The notes beneath the pieces are model-generated. The model had not been told where the DNA came from, did not search any database, and saw only the letters and a list, made by a program, of their open reading frames with translations. Below, piece by piece: positions 31,386 through 37,885 of a stretch of 37,885 nt of DNA (position 1 is its first letter; each line of letters opens with the position of its first letter). This DNA comes from Vitrella brassicaformis (Eukaryota; Sar; Vitrellaceae). The stretch spans positions 1-37,885 of the forward strand of contig CDMY01000636.1 in the NCBI GenBank assembly GCA_001179505.1. Direction: 5' to 3'. The translations under genes and the position numbers were made by a program.

Positions 31386-32162
31386 ATGATGCTATTGGGC
31401 TCCCCCCGCGGCCTCCGCGTCATGACTCTGGAGGAGGCCGGTGATCAGCTCATCCAGGCGGAGAAGATGGCCAAGCGCACCGTCATCTATGCCCTCACGG
31501 CGATTAACTGCCTGCTGGGCCTGCTGGGCCTGATGGTCCTCGTTCTCGCCAGCAGCCACATCAACCGCGAGCACCTAGCCACTCAGGAGACGACCATCAA
31601 GACCCTGCAGCAGCAGATTGTGAACAAGGACGCACTGATTGGTGAGGCAGAGGCGGCAAACGTGCTGCTGGTGGAGCAGCTGGCGACAGCCGCCGCGGAT
31701 CTGCAGAACAAGACCGCCGCCATCACGGCCTTTCACGAGCAGGTGGAACGACTCACGGAGGATCTTGACAACACGACAGAGGCACTGCAGCAGAGGGACG
31801 AGGCCATTCTGGCTCTCGAGGAGCAATTCCAGGCCACTGAGAGAGCCCTCGCCCGAGCGAATGGACTTCTGGACAAGGGGCGCGGGGCACTCAACCGCAT
31901 CTTCTGGATCACAGCCGGTGCTCTCTCCCTCACCGTCTGCTGCTGGGCAGGAGGCGTGATGGCCACCTGGCTGCATGAGAAGACGAGAGAAGAGAAAGAA
32001 ACTTCCATTAACCGTAACACCCTGCATGAGAAGACTGCTTCAGCAAAGGGAGGGAGGTGTAACGTGACGCCGAGGGACCTCTGCCTCAGGTGGCCTGCAA
32101 GAGAGAGGAGAGGGGCGATTGTGACTGGACTTGGCTGCACATATGTGGGGTGGGTAATGTAA
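31386..32162 (+). CDS. two-pass membrane protein with central coiled coil
   Basis: One uninterrupted exon of 258 residues, unusual in this intron-dense window. The first ATG in the frame is at 31386. A membrane segment lies near residues 36-57 (YALTAINCLLGLLGLMVLVL). It is followed by a coiled coil of about 115 residues with heptads (TTIKTLQQQIVNKDALIGEA to QFQATERALARANGLLDKG), then a second membrane segment near residues 178-196 (IFWITAGALSLTVCCWAGGV). The last 55 residues are basic and less protein-like, with a short repeat HEKT at two places. Both termini would face the same side with the coil on the other. Function unknown; a tethering or scaffold role would fit the shape only. Confidence 0.65.
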   Translation: MMLLGSPRGLRVMTLEEAGDQLIQAEKMAKRTVIYALTAINCLLGLLGLMVLVLASSHINREHLATQETTIKTLQQQIVNKDALIGEAEAANVLLVEQLATAAADLQNKTAAITAFHEQVERLTEDLDNTTEALQQRDEAILALEEQFQATERALARANGLLDKGRGALNRIFWITAGALSLTVCCWAGGVMATWLHEKTREEKETSINRNTLHEKTASAKGGRCNVTPRDLCLRWPARERRGAIVTGLGCTYVGWVM

Positions 32163-32606
32163 GGCGTTTGTGTGATTGTGAATGGCCGGCCAAAGCGGCT
32201 GTGAGGGAGGGACTCACTTGGCTGACTGACTGGATTAGCCTGACCTGTGGTGTTCGTCTGGCCTTGGGTGACTGACTGGCCGGGGAGATCAGATCGGGGA
32301 GGGGCATGGGCAGGGGCAGGGGCATTTGTGTGCAGCACGCACAGCTTGTGTGACTGCTGCGCTGCTCTACTGACTGACTACTGTGTCACCTGGGAAAGGG
32401 TCCAGACACGTTCATCATATCAGACGGAGTTCACTTGAGTCAATCGTGTGCATTTAATCAACGCACATCCCTCTGACTGTCGATCTCACGCACCGCCATT
32501 TAAAGCTCATGCATTGGTCCCTTCAGACATGCAACGCCGTCAGATCCCTCAATCCATCCATCCCTGTGTAAGTGCACACGCGCACATGGAACACGGGAGA
32601 CATTGC

Positions 32607-32642
32607 AAAAGGGACGTCAAGATATAAAATGTAGGCACCGAT
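32607..32642. repeat. 36-nt dispersed element with ATATAAAA core, copy 1
   Basis: Identical at 35 of 36 positions to 35531-35566. The core reads GATATAAAA. No coding frame is shared between the flanks of the two copies. Confidence 0.8.
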
Positions 32643-33129
32643 TGCCTGTCCTCCCGCCGTGCCAGCACTCACTGGCTCCGGCCACTCATCATCAGGCATC
32701 TCATCGTCCCCCCACTGATGAGCTGAGCCGGCAATAAAGGCAGATAGACACTCACAGGAAAAATCCCCCCCCCCCGCCCCCTGGCCCGCTCCTCAGTTGT
32801 TCGACTTGACGTGTGCACGCCATTCTTCACACATTCAGACAAATGCACCCACCGATTTGCAGGCAATGGACCGAAATGCTAGACAAATGTTCTCCCATGT
32901 GTGGCTGTTCGGCACCACAGTTGTGCATCGGTAATCATGCAAGGGGAGGCTGGATCAGGCAACAAAAGGGAAAAGGCACAGCCGGGCGACCAAGATTGGT
33001 GGCATCCAAAAAAGGCCAAAACATGGCCAAAACGGAGTCAGTGTCTGTTGACGGTGACCCTGGCTCGATGGACGGCCCCCCGACACACAGACACGGCATT
33101 AGGGGTGTTTGCACGTCAGGCCTTCTCGC

Positions 33130-33173
33130 GTCAAGTCATCTCGACGCCCCCCCAAGCGTCGAGATGACTTGAC
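33130..33173. repeat. perfect 17-bp inverted repeat, 10-nt loop
   Basis: Arms 33130-33146 and 33157-33173 are exact reverse complements around the loop CCCCCCCAAG. The hairpin lies in gene-free DNA. It lacks the T-tract of a bacterial terminator, and this is a eukaryotic context. Confidence 0.85.
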
Positions 33174-33379
33174 ACGCTGAAGCCTGAATGCAACGCCGCC
33201 CGACATGCAAACGACCCCTCGCCCATCCAGGCATTCCATCGAGAAAAGCTCAAGTACACGCGTCACACCATCAGGGATTGCCGGCCACTCACAGACAGCA
33301 CACAGAGGTCACGGATGTCGATGTCTGTCTTGTGTGTCCTCTAAAAGGGGGATGGGCCACCGCGTCCTGTGGACACACA

Positions 33380-33414
<35 letters not shown>

Positions 33415-33796
33415 CAAGGCTGTGTTTGGTTTCTGCCCTGGATGTGTGTGCGTGTTCGCGACTTGGTGCGCTTGTCATTCACCTCACCTCGTGGCGTGGG
33501 CAGCCCCCGCCCCCTCGGACCTCCACGTGCCGCCGCCATCCATCATATAATATATGACATCCAAGAGGGTACGAAACGGCCGGCCAGCCAGGCGAACGAA
33601 CACAAAAGGAAAAATGTGCAGACAGAGACAGAGAGAGAGAGAGAGAGAGAGACAGGAAGGCAGACAGACAGCTGGATGGACACACCGAGATAGACACACC
33701 AAGCACCTCAGTCGGTCAGTCAGTCGATTGATTCAGTCATCGACTCAATGAATGCAGCCAGTGTCTACGGTGGTGTGGTGTGTGTGAACAGTTCGG

Positions 33797-34373
33797 TCAT
33801 GGCTGCACAGTAAGTACTGTGTGTGGAAGTAAGTCATGTGCACGTGCATGTGATTGTGTGGTGTGGTGCATGGCAATAGGGCTGACCAGCCGTGTGCGCT
33901 GCACTGCAAATCGGTCGCCGGCCCTCCGCCAGGACTCCTCAGCCTTCAGCAGCTTCCCTGCAAGGAAAGCATTCAGAGGCACATGAACGATGACCCCTTC
34001 CATCACATCATCGTGGCGGCGTACCTCCCAAGTAGTGGTGGTTCTCCAGAAGCTTGAGCAGGTCCATCTCGAGGCTCCGGCGCGTCATGCGGCTGAGCAC
34101 TGCAGTCAGTCATCACAGACGGCAAGAGAGGACACACAATGACGGAGAAGAAACGAGCATGCAGTGAGAACGGCCTTTCGGCGCCCCGCCCTCCCTCTTG
34201 CCCCGTCTGTCCGTCCGTCTAGTGTCTGTCTGTTTACTGGCTGGCTGCATGGCTATCCATGTGTCCTCCTTACACTGCCGCAGACGCGCCATCCTGTCTT
34301 TCCTCGCCGTCGGCCACTGCCCGAACTTTCGAGCGTCTCTAAACAGGTAGGCCTGCTGGGTACCGGTCGCCAT
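33797..34373 (-). CDS. array unit C: small hypothetical protein
   Basis: Exons 34274-34373, 34025-34099, 33797-33957 give 111 residues. It begins MATGTQQAYLFRDARKFGQW and continues LLSRMTRRSLEMDLLKLLEN, then KLLKAEESWRRAGDRFAVQR. Exon lengths of 100 and 75 nt and intron phases match units A and B exactly, so these are tandem duplicates. A donor GTCAGCCC at 33886 corresponds to the donor used in unit A, so further exons once followed. The helical, charged composition suggests a coiled coil. Family not recognised. Confidence 0.55.
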
Positions 34374-34885
34374 GGCTTTTGGGTGCTGCTCGGAAAAAGC
34401 GATGTTGGGTGCTGCTCGGAGGTGCCCGTCCGCGGATACTCCTCAGCCATGACCACCCTCTCTACAAGGAAAGCATTCAGAGGCGCATGAACGATGACCC
34501 CTTCCATCACATCATCGTGGCGGCGTACCGCAAAGGTATTGGTGGTTCTCCAGAAGCTTGAGCAGGTCCACCTCAAGGTCCGGGCGCGTCATGCGGTCGA
34601 GCACTGCAGTCAGTCATCACAGAAACCAAGAGAGGACACACAATGACGGAGAACAAACGAGGATGCAGTGAGAACGGCCTTTCGGCGCCGCGCCCTCCCT
34701 CTTGCCCCGTCTATCCGTCTGTCCGTCCGTCTAGTGTCTGTCTGTGTACTGGCTGGCTGCATGGCTATCCATGTGTCCTCCTTACACTGCCGCAGACGCG
34801 CCATCCTGTCGTCCCTCGCCGTCGGCCACTGGCCGAAGTTGCAGGCCTCCCTAAACAGGTAGACCTCCTGGGTGTCGGTCGCCAT
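34253..34885 (-). CDS. array unit B: chimeric duplicate
   Basis: Exons 34786-34885 (MATDTQEVYLFREACNFGQW), 34529-34603 (LLDRMTRPDLEVDLLKLLEN) and 34253-34461 give 127 residues. The third exon begins like unit A (ERVVMAEEYPR) but after about 15 residues runs straight into the 5' end of unit C in a different frame. The 100-nt and 75-nt exons keep their splice sites and an open frame despite divergence from A and C. The chimeric third exon points to unequal recombination. It may be a non-functional unit. Confidence 0.45.
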
Positions 34886-35540
34886 GCTGATGGTGCTGCT
34901 CGGGCCGACCCGCCGACAAGACCACCAAACGGCTCGCGTCCGTCACAGACGCGATCGAGTCGTCATATCCTGGGTTGGGTTCGTAGTCGTCATATCCTGG
35001 TGGCGGAGGCACATGCGAGGGCTGCATGGTTGCGATCCGCCCGAGGCTCACTCACTCAGTCAGGTACAACACCGCTGCAAAGCACCGACAGACACACAAA
35101 CACCTGTGAGACATAATATGGCGGTTTGTGCCCTCGCTGACCCGCTGCTAAGCAGCGCAACCGTGCACACAGGCGCTCACCTATCTGCTGCAGTTATGCT
35201 ATCCTCGATAAGAGTGGCACGAAGACTGACAGCCACTCGCGCGTCAGCACTTGCTCACCCGCAGCTCGCTGGCGGTGCTCTCTCAAAGAACCAGGTATCT
35301 GACGAAGTATCTGAGGCGTGTGAAGGACAGAGAAAGTGGGTTGTTTCCGTGTCTGTCATCTCTTTGTGCATCCACCAAAGTGTGTGTGCTGTACCTCTCA
35401 CCAGAGTGTCCAGGCCGGCGGATGGGGTGGGTGACGTGAGCAGGGGCAGCTGTGGCGTGAGAGGGACACGTGGTATGAATCCTTCACAATATAAAATGTG
35501 GACAGCGATTGGAAGCGCCTCTCCTTCTCCAAAAGGGACG
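34886..35540 (-). other. spacer with exon-like fragments between array units A and B
   Basis: A 58-codon minus frame (34851-35027, MQPSHVPPPPGYDDYEPN, with PGYDD twice) precedes unit B. Exon-like pieces LPLLTSPTPSAGLDTL (35402-35449) and ILRQIPGSLREHRQRAA have splice-like borders and could be extra 3' exons of unit A, joined in phase 0 from a donor at 35576. A close copy of the first piece lies in the 37358-37852 gene. Confidence 0.35.
35481..35510. repeat. 30-nt repeat with ATATAAAA core, copy 1
   Basis: Identical to 37440-37469. It lies in a longer duplicated block (35421-35510 and 37383-37469), where indels are multiples of three in one minus-strand frame. Confidence 0.8.
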
Positions 35541-35566
35541 TCAAGATATAAAACGTAGGCACCGAT
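35531..35566. repeat. 36-nt dispersed element with ATATAAAA core, copy 2
   Basis: One mismatch against 32607-32642 (T to C after the A-tract). It overlaps the proposed 3' end of array unit A. Confidence 0.8.
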
Positions 35567-37015
35567 GCCGACACACCCGCCGCTGGGGGTTCTGCAGCTC
35601 GGCACGCACTTGCTGACGCACTTGCTGCAGCCGGTCCCGCACCGGGTGCTGGTAGTGCTGGGGTGAGGGGGAGGGCAGCAGCTGTGGCGGGGGTGGGAAG
35701 TTGGGCGGCCAATATCCGCTCATGGCGAAGTTGGGCGGATGGTGGAAACACGGACTGGTACACAGACAGACAGACAGACAGACAGAGATGTAGGGGCATG
35801 AACGACAGACAGCCCAGCTTGTGGTGTCTGTCGTGAGTGTCAATCAGTAACCCACCCCTGTGGCGGCATTCTGTGGGCGTTATGGTCAAACGGAGGCCGC
35901 GACGGCGGGGCGGCGGGTGGGGTCGGGTCGGGAGGGAGTATGTGTGCGGGGCGGGGATATGGGGGTGAGTGGTGGGGAGGGAGTATGGGGCTGGGGACGG
36001 GGTGTGGGTGGGGGTGTGGGTAGTGGGGAGGGAGGGGAGGGACGGCGGCAGCAGGGGGCTGCTGGACAGGGGCGGCTGGGGGGACCTGAGCGGCCATCAT
36101 CCATGCCGTATGGTGCGCATGTGTTTCTGCGATCGCTTGTGTCTTTGCGTGTGCAAATCCATACCGACTGTAGATCAGACGTGCTGGTCGCCCATGCTTC
36201 CGTGTAAACGATTCCATCACCTGAGCGGCCTGACGACAGACAACACACAGACAGACATCGAATGACAATGACTGCGTCAATCACAGTAAGTGCCTGCCGA
36301 TCCCTCCCGCCCTGCACACATGGTGCAGCCATGCCTACCTGCTGCTGCTGCTGCTGCCGGGCGCGCAGCTCCTCCAGCTGACGGCGCAGCTCCTGCACCT
36401 CCCTCTCGGCCGCCAGCTGCACAAGCCAGACAGAGAAGGCATCGAACACCAGGATACACACACATCCACTGATCAGCGTGTCTGTGGATGTCAGTCAGTA
36501 AGTCCCGGATAGATAGGGCTGACCAGCTTCTCGCGCTGCTCCTCAAATGGGCGGCCGCTCCTGCGATGGTACACCTCAGCCATGACCGCCCTCTCTACAA
36601 GGAAAGCATTCAGAGGCACATGAACGATGACCACTTTCATCACATCATCGTGGCGGCGTACCGCAAAGGTAGTGGTGGTTCTCCAGAAGCTTGAGCAGGT
36701 CCATCTCGAGGCTCCGGCGCGTCATGCGGCTGAGCACTGCAGTCAGTCATCACAGACGGCAAGAGAGGACACACAATGACGGAGAAGAAACGAGCATGCA
36801 GTGAGAACGGCCTTTCGGCGCCCCGCCCTCCCTCTTGCCCCGTCTGTCCGTCTGTCCGTCTGTCTGTCTGTCTGTGTGCTGGCTGGCTGCATGGCTATCC
36901 ATGTGTCCTCCTTACAGTGCCGCAGACGCGCCATCCTGCCTTTCCTCGCCGTCGGCCACTGCCCGAACTTCCGAGCGTCTCTAAACAGGTAGGCCTGCTG
37001 GGTACCGGTCGCCAT
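35541..37015 (-). CDS. array unit A: coiled-coil, proline-rich hypothetical protein
   Basis: Exons 36916-37015, 36662-36736, 36524-36594, 36339-36416, 35856-36229, 35541-35754, encoding 303 residues with all joins in frame. Residues 1-82 (MATGTQQAYLFRDARKFGQW, LLSRMTRRSLEMDLLKLLEN, ERAVMAEVYHRRSGRPFEEQ) are shared with units B and C. A coiled coil with a glutamine run follows (AAEREVQELRRQLEELRARQ then QQQQQ), then KHGRPARLIYSRYGFAHAK, a Pro/His-rich low-complexity stretch, and PVRDRLQQVRQQVRAELQNP. The start ATG has a GCCATGG context. A donor GTGTGT at 35576 could extend the gene to exons at 35402-35449. Function unknown; scaffold-like composition. Confidence 0.6.
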
Positions 37016-37357
37016 GGCTGTTGGGTGCTGCTCAGCGATGGCCTTTTTACTTCTTGTCTGGAGGCCTCTGAGTAACACGGACAGACCAGCACAAGGAGAG
37101 AGGGGGAGAGGGGATATGGCAATCACCGAAATGAATGGATTGAGAGGGGGATGTGATGGGTGGCTTACCACGATCAGTCTGTGTCTGCGCAGGCGGGGCA
37201 GGGGGGGCTGTGCTGCTGCGGCGACCTGGTTGGCCTGACGACAGACAACACACAGACATCGAGGGACGGCCGTGTCTCTCATCTCTTGGTGCAACCATGC
37301 GTGTGTGCTGCACCTCTCACCCAAGTGTCTCAGCGGCCGCGGGGTGTCTTCCTCGTC
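37016..37357. other. spacer with one exon-like fragment
   Basis: A minus-strand piece at 37169-37234 (ANQVAAAAQPPLPRLRRHR) has an acceptor context matching that of unit A exon 5 (36229), so it looks like a diverged exon copy. Its phase does not join to the 37015 start. Confidence 0.35.
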
Positions 37358-37852
37358 CTACTGACGGCTGGTCAGCCGCTTGGATGGGGTGGGTGACGTG
37401 AGCAGGGGCAGCTGTGGCGTGAGAGGGACACGTACTAATCCTTCACAATATAAAATGTGGACAGCGATTCTCTGGCGGGGAAGCGCCTCTCCTTCTTGCC
37501 ACTGGGGGCGGGTGCCGATGGGCGTGTGAGGGGTCTCACTGCCAAGAGGGGGGAAGAGGATGCTTGTGTCCTTGCCTTTGTCTTTGCCGACGGCTGATTG
37601 GGGGTGGTGTCGGGGTGAGAGGCGCTCCGGCACTGGTCCCTGCCCGCTGTCTTCCTCACACGTAAGAGCGAACACCTGCCGGCGGATCTCGTTGAGCACC
37701 TGCCCCATCAGCGCCACCTGAACCCCCGGCACCGCCACCTTTGCCCTTGATCGACACAACACACCCGTCTGCACCGCCGTTGCCGCCGCACCCTCCCTCT
37801 TGACCTCTTGCTCGCCGGCCTTCTGCTGCTTGGGGGGCCGCTTGTGCTCCAT
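37358..37852 (-). CDS. hypothetical protein, shares a duplicated block with the array
   Basis: A continuous minus-strand frame of 164 residues from an ATG at 37852: a basic start MEHKRPPKQQKAGEQEVKRE, then VALMGQVLNEIRRQVFALTC, a Lys-rich KDKGKDTS stretch, and an end IAVHILYCEG and VPLTPQLPLLTSPTPS before a TAG at 37358. The last part matches 35402-35515 in the same frame with only 3- and 9-nt indels, which supports coding. The gene may start beyond the window, and an internal intron (donor near 37766, acceptor near 37718) is possible. Confidence 0.4.
   Translation of the reverse strand: MEHKRPPKQQKAGEQEVKREGAAATAVQTGVLCRSRAKVAVPGVQVALMGQVLNEIRRQVFALTCEEDSGQGPVPERLSPRHHPQSAVGKDKGKDTSILFPPLGSETPHTPIGTRPQWQEGEALPRQRIAVHILYCEGLVRVPLTPQLPLLTSPTPSKRLTSRQ
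37440..37469. repeat. 30-nt repeat with ATATAAAA core, copy 2
   Basis: Identical to 35481-35510, inside the duplicated block 37383-37469. Confidence 0.8.
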
Positions 37853-37885
37853 GTCCGCCTCACGCACACATCCCTCACAGGCCCC

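Larger units (their letters stand above)
32163..33796. other. long gene-free stretch
   Basis: No convincing exon on either strand over 1.6 kb. It holds a 36-nt element shared with 35531-35566 (at 32607-32642), a perfect 17-bp hairpin (33130-33173), and (CA)n and (GA)n tracts at 33371-33414 and 33625-33652. Confidence 0.55.

Overview
This window comes from a nuclear genome of a unicellular eukaryote. It is GC-rich and holds intron-dense protein genes with GT-AG introns, mostly 50-130 nt long. A membrane protein with thrombospondin type 1 (TSP1) repeats, NEK-, LAMMER- and CDK-type kinases, an EF-hand-linked kinase and many (GT)n or (GTCT)n intronic tracts fit an alveolate, most likely a chromerid such as Vitrella. 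That placement is inference; the gene models below were read directly from splice-site and reading-frame continuity.

Layout, left to right. A TSP1 adhesin-like membrane protein (+, 676-2114). Splicing factor SmD2 (-, 2651-3320), head to head with a small secreted protein (+, 3460-4504). ER signal peptidase SEC11 (-, 5369-6401), head to head with a NEK kinase that carries four EF-hand-like loops (+, 6585-10012). An F-box-like protein with repeat-rich C terminus (-, 10422-13599), head to head with a decayed LAMMER kinase (+, 13687-15066). A gene with an RRM-like domain and RCC1 repeats appears twice around a 300-N gap: a truncated left copy (15188-16454 plus remnant to 16848) and a right copy with a long unknown C-terminal region (18585-23867). 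Between them lies the end of a minus-strand repeat-type protein (17432-18284). Next comes a 797-residue CDK-cyclin fusion (-, 24807-28644) whose start codon overlaps that of translation factor eIF2D (+, 28643-30941). Then a two-membrane-segment coiled-coil protein (+, 31386-32162), a gene-free stretch, and a minus-strand array of tandemly duplicated small genes (33797-37852).

Most neighbours are on opposite strands and share short divergent promoters (0-185 bp), so head-to-head pairs are probably co-regulated. No single pathway links the genes: housekeeping functions (splicing, secretion, translation initiation) sit among signalling kinases and lineage-specific proteins. The strongest novelty candidates are the natural CDK-cyclin fusion, the calcium-sensor NEK kinase, the reciprocally damaged RCC1 duplication and the right-end exon array.
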